From Eukaryota sp. TZLM1-RC (taxonomy: Eukaryota > Metamonada: BaSk clade), in contig JAUPSS010000002.1 in assembly GCA_040285825.1 (NCBI GenBank), positions 2,852,001 through 2,916,000 of the forward strand: a stretch of 64,000 nucleotides of DNA, given 5' to 3'. Of the stretch, positions 32,201 through 41,559 are shown piece after piece. Every line of letters begins with the position of its first letter. The first letter of the stretch is position 1. The notes below the pieces were generated by a model that was not told the DNA's origin, did not search any database, and saw only the letters and a program-made list of their open reading frames with translations. Made by a program: the position numbers and the translations under genes.

Positions 32201-34749
32201 AAAATGTTATTGTTTCTTCTTACACGGAATCTGTCAATATTTCATTGAAATATGGTGAAATTTTTGTTGGAAAACATGCAATTTTTGTTGAGCCGTTTTT
32301 TGAAGAACTTTGTTATGTTCATAATGACGTTTCATTACTGGGTCTCAATGACATCCAATCAACAACCTTGGACGGTCAGAAATCAATCAATCCACTTTTC
32401 AATCAAATCAGATGTTGTCTCGCAACTGTCGGTAATTGTTATATTTCACTAAATGAGGGGGACGTTTTCACCATTGATTTTGTTGAAGATTATGCCGTTA
32501 ATTCTATAATAATCACTACCAATTCGTCTTGCTCTGCTTCATTTCGCAATTCTCCTTTAAACTTTGTTAATATAAATAATAGTTCTAATGAGCTTTGGAA
32601 TTGCCAATCGATACCTAATGGATTTGATTTTGCTTTAATGTGCAGTTACAACACAGAAACTGTTTTACTTGACCAATTAACATTTTCGGTGCTGGAAAAT
32701 TTGCTTCTCTTTGAGGTTGAAATTTTTGGTTACAAGCTCAATAAGTGTTTGACTGCTGTTGAACCTTTTTTGGGAGTAACTGTTTCTAATCAACAGGTTT
32801 TTGTTGATGGTGAAATTATCTATCAGGGAGTTAGTTTTTCCCAATTTACTGAGGTAGTTCCAGTAATTCAAACCAATTTTGGTGATCAATTACTAATTGA
32901 TCCTATTGATGTCAATTTTGAGTTTATTTCAAGTGAATGTTACTATCCAGTTGCACCTCTTTCTTCCTTAGTTAAACCCTTGGAACCTTTTTACTTAGAG
33001 TTGGTAAATTCTCAGTTGGTTTTAGAGAATAATTTTTTGACTTTTTCTTTTGAATGCTTTGATTTCAATAGATTTAAGGTTCGTTGTGTTAATTTTTCCA
33101 ATAATTTTGATGTTATTCAAAGTTCCTTTGATATTCTTTCTCTGGAGTTTATTGATAATTTTGCTCCAAATACTGTGAGACTCACTGTGGGAGACGTTAA
33201 ACTTGGTAATAATTCGTTAGTCATACACTTTTATCAAAATTTGATTGATTTTAATGTCATAATTGTTCAAATTAATATGTCTTCATTAGTGATCAACTTG
33301 GTTGACACCGCTTTTTGTGATGTTTATAGTCTATTTCACAGCAGTTGCACTGTCTTTGGTCTTGAACCAGTGATCAATAATCAATTTGATCTGTTCAATT
33401 CTACTGAAAATTTGACACTTGAATATTTGTCAATTTCCATTGTTTCGACGTCATTCGCTCAAAATTTTCCAGAAATATCATTAATCAATTCAAGCTTCCT
33501 TCAAATTATTGCCCTTCCCAAAACTGAGATCATCATCAAATTTACCTTCAAATCAACATCGACAAATGTATTGATGACCACGAACGACTGTGATTCCACT
33601 AGAGTTAACCTGCATAACGAGTGTCATTGTAAGCCAGGAACAGTTCTTGCTTCTGTAGGGGAATGTGAACCTTGTCAATTGAATTATTACTTGGATAATC
33701 CTTTGTTAGGGGAGTGTATTGGTTGCCCAATAGGTAAAATCACTAAATCAATTGGGTCTTCAAATTTTAGTGAATGTATTTGTCCAAAATCTCAGTTTGA
33801 TGATGGAAAAAGTTGCGTTAAGTGCCCAAAATTCAGTACTTGTGAATATGGTGAATTAGCGACTGTTGCAAATGGTTACAAGTTTAACCTCGAAACAGGA
33901 TCAATATCGTGTCCTTATAGATATTCATGTAGAAATAACCAATGTCGATTTAATACAAAAGGAGTTGATTGTACTGAGTGTATTGAAGGGACCCAAAGGT
34001 TTGGCTTTGTCTGCTTTGAATACTCACTACTGAATTTAATAATTTCGTTTGCCACGTTGCTCATATTATCTTTTGGATTGGTTTCTAGCCACTCATACAT
34101 CCTTTTAACGAAACACAGAGTGAAAGTTGTTCTAACAAAGGTGCGACAGTCAAGACTTCCAACAAAAGCTGGTCGTAGAATTGCTCGGAATAAAGGACAT
34201 TTACTTTGTCCTTATAGAGCATTTCTGTCCATTTCGGTTATTTTTAATGGTAACTTCATTGGGTTTGGAGTTATGATTTCTTTCCCTACCACAGTTTTTG
34301 GTGGCAAACTCTCATATGGACAATTAATGTTTCAATTATTCATTTTTTTACTATTTCGTTTTTGTAAAAATTATTTACATCAATCCTCCAACTTTTCTAG
34401 CGGCTTTTTTTTATCTTTCTGCTTTTTTTCTGTTGTAACAGCACTTTTTGGTAATATTTTTGGCGGAAATGTCTTTTATTTTGAAAACTTAATTTTACTC
34501 ATTACTTCCATAGGCTATTTCTATTTATTTTATAAAAATCAGCGAAACTCTTGTGAATTTCACTCTGCTATTTCTTATTTAATTTTATTATTTGCATTGC
34601 ATCTTCCGAGTACCTACTATTTTTCTGTTCAATCTATTGTTTTTGTGGTATTGACAATCTATTCATGTAATCATAATTCTTATTGTTCAGCAATAGTAGC
34701 AGTATACTCGATTTATTTTTTATTGTTTCATGTTTTCTCATTTGGGTAA
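26194..34749 (+). CDS. Giant surface protein: RCC1 repeats, TIG domains, Cys-rich region, ~7 TM
   Basis: A 2851-residue single-exon gene. Residues 1-20 are a signal peptide. Residues ~165-475 are RCC1-type propeller repeats (L-Y-S-W-G-N-N-Q-N-G-E-L-G; V-Y-T-W-G-R-G-E-N-G-R-L-G-L-G; V-A-W-G-N-N-H-I-G-Q-L-G). A very long, Asn/Ser/Phe-rich extracellular part follows, with beta-helix-like repetition (~residues 740-1200) and IPT/TIG-like domains near 1280-1380 (G-G-I-F-E-V-D-G-E-H-L-G; I-F-D-V-I-P-S...G-Q-N-F). Residues ~2465-2605 are cysteine-rich, of the ephrin-receptor/TNFR-like type (C-x-C-K-P-G-T; C-x-x-C-P-I-G; C-P-K-F-S-T-C). The last 240 residues hold about seven membrane spans, first near 2610-2632. 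It is probably an adhesion or sensory receptor. Similar architectures occur in other free-living protists. Confidence 0.85.
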   Translation: MLSHLFIFLQLSCLFVLSEIQFQPSDPSQRFFSWDDDSIWSPRSPSRTSTVTINPTFSDTTITIPDDITLRSLYTEDVTLLIDTNHVQIEDTLSTSDTTITGITTEAAIAANSFELESATTLKDIKLVINSEAKLIEGDLFCTNSKIFLQHSSTLIMDTTSGSTEESILSWGDGGHGRTGTEDDTEHAPLSLVTTVTLDAIASGAEHSLGITRSGRLYSWGNNQNGELGVELGFEEQWDVPIEVDSIQNVVQISAGNGWSMARLVNGEVYTWGRGENGRLGLGDKQGRTEPELLEGILAKDVSAGHEHGLAVLINGTVVAWGNNHIGQLGIGKEGGEELSPVHVKGEFVASPQFVIGCIHFSLFICSHQYLYTTGQNNEGSDRGQLCLGEASPRQKPTLIYNYDKYNVIQASCGQGYTIFLDSEGHVYSCGRILARSGSWHSPGRITALSNVRSIIAGRHEAFALLDSNIVYSWTEFEDPSPFEDVNTRKMFGKYAHFFAFPILSPSITSSDSTSFLEIEGLLENRSELEFTIDINVLIYQNGVLFASNEGFLLSKSVKNEGSIRLNSGLEIDFQGDLLLNGGTIESDGDITFLQGNRISGFGVIESTLINYGSLVPLGKMEIQNDLSLREYSRLVFTNEFGDQNSLLIGGDLECEGVISIDYTFYELTEIRTFELINYQLKSGLFNSIIIACESFFIFELGSNDFTITIINEIIPDLNHISFISPSGTNEDCCGTASVPCLSLSKIIERMGYYGVVYFEKGEYNGVNFDVDLIDLNYTLIGNSGGSFTTISHYLNIEYTTLSFENFNLTIRNVGSFLNTLTSDISFINVDVLLENAELVAAFDSNISISNSDFTIINENQKKFLDLEFGELLIEHSSLRGGTGLIKSDFSNIKIEYSIFEDQFDVFSLSNSSLTVNEVYFEDFQQNLASSSAKTIIFSVDSTLFLYNLNFTNVNTTLIRATTTEIYLEHWKMKNSFTSLGLSCAESQLFVVDLIIGDCFFEHLITVLDSSFISLINASFFNVKTMSSLLNLFYSEWYAANISFVDSHLMTFLESKLSRIEIFNVSFVDSDLFGNFAIFDFSFAEFDSIEIGEFTCSTPFHPFITSSNSTIFVNDSFLTGCFYDNEFYFEFYATDSNVYLSNFPGKLAISGLYLTNSILNLNTNNPILIGFIESSNSSIAGNDKFLNLEFIDPILNQLPECAPTSGLNIIFSFKYAELIDSFGVINLSNSLFYSFDLSINRFAVLIEDVYTKNRTLDYLEITLDFPFLYKRFQTRLVLCPPYIEFPKQLQTSGGIFEVDGEHLGRDKLIFISDSIDLTCLNFQISHSRISLFVPAGFGCHDVTFNRGQDQITTFMTFCFEPPRIFDVIPSEFSLHSSISIVGQNFYNNSNYVSLFFNNVEIHYAISEIDHNSILVNILNYCNISVSPLEITVNLSNYYSNIFQLSTAFPIFNQGAVFLTPFDSHLTIDFENIISLNSLASCNNMDVESNVPINFTISNSATLTISFDIFGLDSFWFYLQFSDSLYRFFELTVIDFEAQPVDYMCIVDLECVIKICPSSSNSFISNYSPISDSFIEISNYYFNLTCMVVELISSQATQSDYLWLCTNSVCLSIQDLPVIIKLDSITPSLVQYRFKEDVIDFVLVGVYLAYYGLDYWKKSIYLDDSPLGNVQISATAVSFVSKFSTIGSKSLKYCGFYNSCTELFKVNCQDFLTIVPVFFNNSELIIHSSFTYSSLTILVGNELVSIEPGYNSFFLSTEFSVIAFENTVKSVFINLDLPQFLGLFSPLNFEINLDNVDVNFDLFSFTDCLAVFELYNTTAFISITGISIETCSVAMKLKYFESTLERIFTIQILNHPRIEFMGRNYFAIDEDMRFNVLVESDHECLEYQNFEANDLEFSLISSTALLSDSVCNHFFTFEVIIASLDFNFSILTRPLLWNSPQFQPQNVTALEFLDIELFSNSTVSVFQTRDVIISINSDVFRPDGCLIDGRLFEIEVNDSLLLCKNVIVSSYTESVNISLKYGEIFVGKHAIFVEPFFEELCYVHNDVSLLGLNDIQSTTLDGQKSINPLFNQIRCCLATVGNCYISLNEGDVFTIDFVEDYAVNSIIITTNSSCSASFRNSPLNFVNINNSSNELWNCQSIPNGFDFALMCSYNTETVLLDQLTFSVLENLLLFEVEIFGYKLNKCLTAVEPFLGVTVSNQQVFVDGEIIYQGVSFSQFTEVVPVIQTNFGDQLLIDPIDVNFEFISSECYYPVAPLSSLVKPLEPFYLELVNSQLVLENNFLTFSFECFDFNRFKVRCVNFSNNFDVIQSSFDILSLEFIDNFAPNTVRLTVGDVKLGNNSLVIHFYQNLIDFNVIIVQINMSSLVINLVDTAFCDVYSLFHSSCTVFGLEPVINNQFDLFNSTENLTLEYLSISIVSTSFAQNFPEISLINSSFLQIIALPKTEIIIKFTFKSTSTNVLMTTNDCDSTRVNLHNECHCKPGTVLASVGECEPCQLNYYLDNPLLGECIGCPIGKITKSIGSSNFSECICPKSQFDDGKSCVKCPKFSTCEYGELATVANGYKFNLETGSISCPYRYSCRNNQCRFNTKGVDCTECIEGTQRFGFVCFEYSLLNLIISFATLLILSFGLVSSHSYILLTKHRVKVVLTKVRQSRLPTKAGRRIARNKGHLLCPYRAFLSISVIFNGNFIGFGVMISFPTTVFGGKLSYGQLMFQLFIFLLFRFCKNYLHQSSNFSSGFFLSFCFFSVVTALFGNIFGGNVFYFENLILLITSIGYFYLFYKNQRNSCEFHSAISYLILLFALHLPSTYYFSVQSIVFVVLTIYSCNHNSYCSAIVAVYSIYFLLFHVFSFG

Positions 34750-35159
34750 ACCATTTAAATTGTACAAAAACATTTTGTTCTTTAAAACATTGTTCAATTG
34801 TATATTATAGTCTTTGGTGTTGATCATTTGATTTTGGTTTAATAATTAAGCTATTACTATGTTACAAGGCAACAGGAGGCTGTTTTCTCTATTTTTATTG
34901 TAAATATTTAGTCCATTATTATCCCTTTGATATCTTCTGCCCAGAAAATTAATTTATTAATACTTGGCATTCCATCACCCAACACAAACTCTTTCTCATT
35001 GGTTGTGTATGTGGTTCTCGAGCACCAGAAACATTGTAGTGATGAAAGAGCAGCAGAACAGCAGGCTTTTGAGTAATGCTTACAATTGAACTTTTTTTTG
35101 GTCTGCTATCAGTGATTTGGTACATTAATCTCCAAATTTCCATGTTTGACTCATAAGTA
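34750..35159. other. Spacer, no gene
   Basis: About 400 bp of AT-rich sequence between the giant gene and LINE A4. The minus-strand frame at 34949-35143 is not supported. Confidence 0.5.
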
Positions 35160-35171
35160 TTTTTTGAAACA
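35160..35171. repeat. 12-bp target-site duplication (LINE A4), 3' side
   Basis: TTTTTTGAAACA, repeated exactly at 36851-36862. The T-run lowers its information content a little. Confidence 0.7.
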
Positions 35172-36850
35172 TTGATTTATTTATTGAATTTGCACACTTA
35201 ATTAAATTAACTCATAACTAATGGGACGACTATCATTGAACCAAGATTTCCTCTACAAAATCTTGATCTGCTTGCTGTCTAGCTAAAGCTTCTCTTATTC
35301 GATTGAAAAACCGTGGTAATCTATTAATAATGGCAAATTGAATCCGTGAACGCCATAAAAAAATATCAAATCTTTTCATTGTTTTTTCTTGAACCATTTT
35401 TTGGAAGTCATTCAAAGAAGTTTCTGCTTCAACTGATAATCTTCCATTTATCGAAAATGGGAAAGCAATAAAAACCAGCTGTCTATTTCTATCGACATTA
35501 GCCTCTTCAATATCTTTATCATATTTTCTATGTTTCTCTTTTGCTTTAAAATCCAGAGCAGTCACAGGATTAAGTTTTCTTCTGTGAACCAAAGTATCAT
35601 TTGCAACATTACATCAGACAAAGTCAACAATAGCTTCAGAGTTATCAATCCAATCACAGTATACATTACCTCTATCATCAGAACCAAAATTATTCAGAGA
35701 AAGTGTTTCCTTCAGCAGGGGCTCTTTGATACACCATATTCTTGCAGTTTGTGCCATATTGAAAACAGTGTCTCTATCAGCATCATGTAATGAAGAACGA
35801 TAAGTTATCAATTTAGAGCAATTTAGAGCAATTTAGAGCAATTTAGAACATGGCGCAAAGTGAGTTGAGGTGAATGCGAACAAATACATTTTTCGTTTGA
35901 TGATAATTGATTAATGGGGATATTCAAATCTAATCTCATTTTTGTTACAAATGCTTCATTAGTGGCACACAATCCAAATCTTTGTGGTACAATGGTTACA
36001 AAAAGTGAAGAATCTGACGACTTGTTTTCACAAACACCCTTTTCCAATAACAATGAGTGAAGATCTTGATTTAAAACAGCCGAGCTGCATATATTATTAT
36101 AAAGATCTTTTTCATACATTCCAGTCAATCGTTTCTGTAGTGTTCGAAGAGTGTACTTCAAATTTAAAACATTATTTTCTGGAATATTGCCACTGAATGA
36201 TTGGGGAAAACATCGACCCCATTTTTCTACATCAATTTTTGAAATTTCTTCATTTAATGCAAAAACAGTGGAACTTTGCGTTGTCATCAATAAATCTTCC
36301 CAATCTGCAAATCTTTCGGAAAACTTAAAGATTGCATTTCTGCATCCACCAACAAAAGCACAGGAGGTAAGAATAGAAGCCTTCGTCCACCCTAAACCGC
36401 CATAATGTGGACTAAGGTAAGCATGGTCTGGATTTTGGAACATTTTACATCCCAGTAATTGAGACAGAACTTTTGCACGTAATTCATTAAACTTCTGAGC
36501 CAAAGGTCTAGTGACGAGAGGATTTGTAGATCGGAATATATGATTGAAATTGGAACCAAAACACAGTGTTATAATGGTAAATTTGATGTGTTTTTGTATA
36601 TCTAAATTTATCATTCGGTCAATTTGTCGGAAATTGAGTTCAACTTTTCAAACAATTTTTTGGTAATTTCATCATTATTTCCTAAAAACGAACCCAAATG
36701 ACGAATAGCATCAATTGAATATAATTTGGCTTGAATTTCAATACCATCAACTATTGTGGAAACTGGAGAATTCGATAACAAAACACATTTAAGTAAATTA
36801 AGTCGGAGACCAATTTTGGCAATTTTATAATTCTTTAAAACATACAGTTG
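35172..36850 (-). mobile_element. Longest LINE family A copy (A4), 1.7 kb, inactivated
   Basis: On the minus strand this copy runs from the RT palm/thumb boundary (G-L-R-L-N-L-L-K-C) through the thumb, the linker (L-N-Q-D-L-H-S-L-L-L-E-K-G-V-C-E) and the CCHC knuckle to the endonuclease and 3' tail. It lacks the catalytic Y-x-D-D box because of 5' truncation. Breaks are a frameshift at ~36612, a four-unit expansion of a 10-bp repeat at 35811-35850 that shifts the frame, and a TCA-to-TGA nonsense change near 35613. Exact 12-bp duplications flank it. It is the best local source for the family A consensus upstream of the endonuclease. Confidence 0.88.
35811..35850. repeat. 10-bp tandem repeat, four units, in LINE A4
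   Basis: ATTTAGAGCA three times plus ATTTAGAACA. Copies A2 and A3 have two such units, so A4 has gained 20 bp by slippage, which shifts the reading frame at the C-S-K-L of the zinc knuckle. Confidence 0.85.
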
Positions 36851-36862
36851 TTTTTTGAAACA
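36851..36862. repeat. 12-bp target-site duplication (LINE A4), 5' side
   Basis: TTTTTTGAAACA, partner of 35160-35171. Confidence 0.7.
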
Positions 36863-36923
36863 CAATACAATGCGGAAGAAGAAATAAATTTATATACAGT
36901 AAAACTAAAAACTCTAGATACAA

Positions 36924-39798
36924 TTACAAAATACAATTTGGACAAGGCAAGTTAATTTTAAAAGAATTTGAATTCTGAAATGCATAACTTTCGGAAATAA
37001 TTCTGGCCATTTCAGTATTATTACTTGCCATTAATTTATGCTCAATTTGGTCAATATCAATCCTTGAAAGTGAATGTGAGCAAGTAAAAACATAAACATA
37101 ATCAAATTTAAACGTGTGTGAGTTTGTTCTAAAGTTGGGTCTGAAAGTAAGTTTTTTGAGGGAAACATTGACAGGCACAAGATTATTTAAAAGTATTTGT
37201 TTCTGGTTATTGAGTAACAAAGACTTGCAAAACAAAAGAAAATCAACTGAAAAAGGAAAATCTTCATAATATTCCAATAAATGTTTAAAAAAAGGTACAA
37301 GCTCTTCTTTTTTTCTTTTTTCAATCAACTCTTCAACTTGTTTTTGCTCTTGTTCTGCTAATTTATTATAAAATTCAACAAAAAGCTTCAAGTAATCTAT
37401 AATAATAACTCTCAAAAACATTAAAACTATTTAAACAATTGAAAAACTCTTCAATTATTCTTTCTATACTTCCACCAACCAGCAATAAATAAATAAAGGA
37501 TTGATGGTCCAAATTGAAATGTTTTGATAATTCAAATATGATGTGAAATCTTTCAAAATCAAATAAAGTCGAAAAACAGTGAAAAATTCTACAATTTTCA
37601 AAAAGGGAAACTTCGGGAGTTTGATTGGATTTGATTAATGAACTTATTAAATGTGATTCATGAAGATGAGCTGGCATGATTGCCTGGTTTGATTGATTGG
37701 CTGATTGGGGATCAAAAACAGCAACTGATTGAGCTCTTGCTCTTCTAAAAACGGAAACGGAAAGTGATGATGTGATGGAAGTCAACTCAGTCAATTTTGA
37801 TTGAAGGGCATTTGATAAAAAGGGAATAAAAGATGGCAATTGCTGAATTCTTTTTAATAAAAGATTTTTCATAATATAATAACTAATTAAATTATTTGAG
37901 TTTAAACAGTGAGTTTGATTAAAAAATTCATAAATTTCAGACTGAATGGGTAATTCAACTGGATAATTATCAAGAATGAATTGGGAAAACAAGCAAGATT
38001 TCGCAATTCTCAAAAGGAAAAGCCGAATTTTTTCATATTTTGGTGGTAATGAGTCAATTTTGAGTGACATTACCGAAGCTAATAATGAAAGAGTTTCAGA
38101 AGTAAACGGCAAATATTTCAATTTTGAGCTCTTATTTTGATCTTGATCCTTAAAAATGTTAATTAAACAGCAAAGGATCAGTAAGCTCGAAAACTGAGTT
38201 TCAGATAGATTTTCAGAACTAACAAATTCAAATTCGTGGCAAGAAATGAATGCAAAAGCAACATTAAATGCTGAAAAATCAAAAATTAAACCTTCCAAAA
38301 ATGAAATCAGATCAGTTCTTTTTGATTTAAAGAAGTAATCAACAGATTCCATCAAAAGATCATTAATCTTATTGATTGATTGGTCTGATTGCAACAAGTT
38401 TCTCGCCTTACCAATCAAATTCTGGCTGATTTGATAGCAAATCTCTTGAAACTCGACCGAAAATCTAATATCACTCAATAAATCGACAAATTGAAAATTT
38501 TTGTTCCTCAATTGAGCTTCAAACCATCCTCTTTTGTTGCTAATTTCTGAAAGTAAATAAATACCAGTAGAAGTCCAAAAATAAACACCAAAATCTCCTA
38601 AAACTGACAATTTAGTTTTCTTTTTTCTTGCTAAAAAATATCCGCGGACATAAACATTGGAAGGGAAACTGATTGAGAATAGTTGACTGTCAACGTCATG
38701 TGATTGATCGGCAGACGTGTAATTTTGAGCGTTCTTCATTGCTTTGGTCAATGAAAGTCCTGTGATTATTGATCTGTTTCCAGAAATAGAAACAATTAAG
38801 ACTGCAAAAGCCAAAGGAATTACAAAAGTTGGTTCAGTTACGTCTGATAACAAGAAAGAATTGAAGGGACTACTCTTATACAAATCAAAAGATTCGCAAA
38901 TTAATCTTTTTTGGGATGAAAAGGGAATTTTTACAGACTTAATTGTGATAAATGAATCAGTATTTGACCCATAGTTACTTTTGATCAACCGACAGAAAAA
39001 ATGATTGGATAAATGACTGACAATCGAGGGGGGGTTGATTGATGTCATCAACTGTCCTCTTTGAGGGTCAATTTGAGAAGCACCAATCACGTTTGATTGA
39101 CTATCATTTTGATTGGATTGATTACTAGCGGTTAATTTTAAAGCAAAAGTATTCTGACGATCTTCAACTTCAACTTGAAACATAAAGACTAGGCAATCAT
39201 CACGTGATATGATTGACCCAGACAGAAACTCTGAAAATTTGACTGAAAAAGGAACTGAAATGACAGACCCGATTACCGTATTAATGATCCAAAATTGTGA
39301 AATATTTGGCAATGGAAAAACAATTAAATGCAAATGGCCAAGACAGTCGTGAAAACAACTAGAGAAAGCAATCCTAGTTGTACTTTTGACCTTGGATAGG
39401 GAAGTAGCAGTGGCCTTGAAAGCACCCCAATGGAGAGGGGTGAAGAGGGTAGAAGGTGGGGACGGTACAGAGACTGTGGATGGAGAGAAACATGGAAGGG
39501 GAAATGAAAAACATTCAAAAGATTCTGTGATGATACAAGCGGTTGTACCATCGGGAGTAATGGATAGGCCGGAGGGTGTACATAGACGGGAGCAAGGACC
39601 AGGGAGGTAGCGTACTGATAGGGGAGAATCTGAAGTTGAAAAGGAAAGCAGAATAGATGTATCGGATAGAGCATACACTGAGATGAGGGTGTTTTCATAA
39701 GAAGAACAAGCTGACACGAGGATGAAAGAAGGCTTTTGGGAAGGTGGAAGGGAGCTAGAGAGGTCTAGCAGATGATCCAATTGGAAGAACCCGTCCAT
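36924..39798 (-). CDS. Propeller/alpha-solenoid protein with C-terminal half-RING (HOPS/CORVET-like?), two frames
   Basis: The minus-strand frame 39798-37375 gives 807 residues. The first ~400 have beta-propeller-like strands and the rest is an amphipathic helical solenoid, the layout of membrane-coat, tethering and nuclear-pore scaffold proteins. A second frame (to 36924) continues the helices (V-E-F-Y-N-K-L-A-E-Q-E-Q-K-Q) and ends with Y-V-Y-V-F-T-C-S-H-S...L-P-C-P-N-C, like the second half of a RING as in Vps18, Vps39 or Vps8. The first cysteine pair is not seen. The two frames overlap at 37375-37421. Either a one-base shift or a short intron (length 1 mod 3; for example a GTATAG...AATAG stretch of 43 nt) joins them. 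The exact family is not certain; a nucleoporin is the alternative. Confidence 0.6.
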
Positions 39799-39839
39799 CG
39801 ATTGTATGATTGAGGAGTTTGCAAGATGTCTATGTTGAA

Positions 39840-40690
39840 AGAATGTGAAACAAGGTGTACCCTGTTATGGATGACTACAATATTATTGAACCGACCACAC
39901 AAACTTTTCCTGAATAGCATATTGTTCCTTACATATATGATATTGCCATTATCGGTTTATTGGAAAGCATTTGTTAAATTTCTCAAGGTATTGTCAACAA
40001 ATGGAAAGCATTTGGATTGGCTCTGAACCCATATAAATGTCTCTTGGTAGAAAAAAACAATCTTTGACGATAAACGGTGTAGACATTCCATTCATTAATA
40101 GTGACCAACAAGTGTTTAAATATCATGGGTATTGACCTTCGGGTAAAAATCTTTTCTTCCCTGAGTCTATGATTCGAAATAATTTATTTTGTTCTGCTGA
40201 TATGTGGGAAATTCATTTAACACAATGATGCATTTTGTGTAAAGCAGCAATTTTAGTTGGAAAAATTGTGTTTTGGAATTATCTCAAAGGTTTCATTATT
40301 ACCATCATTACTGAGGTGAGATCCGTTGATGTATGTAATCATTGTTTTAGACCGTTAGCTCAATCAAAATATAAGGAACCCTTATCTATTGCCAAAAAAA
40401 CCAAAATTGATAAATATAAACCAAATTTGCTATCCTTGAATACCGAATCGCATACTCCTTATGTCCATTGTCCATGTGCGTTCTCTGTTCATGGCTAGCT
40501 TGGACCACTTTCGTAATCTTTCTTGGATGATTTTGTTGAAATTGTGAAACAACGTACAGGAAGAATGTTTTGGCAAAACGTTTTGGCAGAACAGAACAGG
40601 TCCTTTTTATGAAGGAAAAACTTCCAGTCAATTCTTTTTGGCTGATTTGGGGTATTAAGGTTTAAATACTGAAGTTTTTTGTTTAGTTTT
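39840..40690 (+). mobile_element. Decayed LINE remnant (family D), RT and endonuclease scraps
   Basis: Frames broken by many stops still show LINE blocks in order: V-K-Q-G-V-P (RT motif 4) at ~39848, Y-D-I-A-I-I-G in the place of the catalytic box (Y-x-D-D lost), A-L-N-P-Y-K-C-L-L-V and I-N-G-V-D-I-P-F-I-N-S-D (compare I-N-D-V-N-V-P-F-I-N-F-D in family C) at 40020-40120. Later come V-R-S-V-D-V-C and F-L-D-D-F-V-E-I-V-K-Q-R-T-G-R-M-F from the C-terminal endonuclease region at 40315-40565. A large internal deletion removed the part between. No clear target duplication. Confidence 0.6.
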
Positions 40691-40857
40691 TCGTTGAAAG
40701 AAATCAATGAATTAAATAAAAAAGAGTTTCCTGATGATGTTCACCCAATCAATAGTGAATCTAATTTTTACTTAAATCAACTACAATCAAAATTAGATAA
40801 ATTGCTTAGCGATATATGGAGTCACTGATTTCCTCAAAACATTTACGAAACTAAGAA

Positions 40858-41507
40858 ATATATTTATTGAACATGCACACTTAATTAAATTAATTCATAA
40901 CTAATGGGACGACTATCACTGAACCAAGATTTCCTCTACAAAATCTTGATCTGCTTACTGTCTAGCTAAAGCTTCTCTTATTCGATTAAAAAACCGTGGT
41001 AATCCATTAATAATGGAAAATTGAATCCGTGAACGTTATAAAAAAATATCAAATCTTTTCATTGTTTTTTCTTGCACCATTTTTTGGAAGTCATTCAAAA
41101 AAGTTTCTGCTTCAACTGATAATCTTCCATTTATCGAAAATGGGAAAGCAATAAAAACTAACTGTGTATTTCTATCAGCATTAGCCTCTTCAATATCTTT
41201 ATCATATTTTCTATGTTTCTCTTTTGCTTTATAATCAAGAGCACTCACAGGATTAAGTTTTCTTTTGTGAACCAAAGTATCATTTGCAACATAACATGAG
41301 ACAAAGTCAACAATAGCATCAGAATTATCAATCCAATCACAGTATACATCACCTCTATCATCAGAACCAAAATTATTCAGAGAAAGTGTTTCCTTCAGCA
41401 GGGGCTCTTTGATACACGATATTCTTGCAGTTTGTGCCATATGAAAACAGTGTCTCTAACATCATCATGTAATGAAGAACGATAAGTTATCAATTTAGAA
41501 CAATGCG
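40858..41507 (-). mobile_element. LINE family A copy A5, 5'-truncated and inactivated
   Basis: The minus strand matches the endonuclease region and 3' tail of A1-A4. Defects include a TGG-to-TAA type change in F-L-W-R-S-R near 41040 and a one-base deletion near 41445, plus scattered substitutions. The weak flanking direct repeats GAAACTAAGAA (40847-40857) and GAAACTCAAAA (41508-41518) have two mismatches and may be the old target duplication. Confidence 0.8.
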
Positions 41508-41559
41508 GAAACTCAAAATTAATCATCTCCCATTTTACGTTTTTGTTTGAGAAAGCTAC

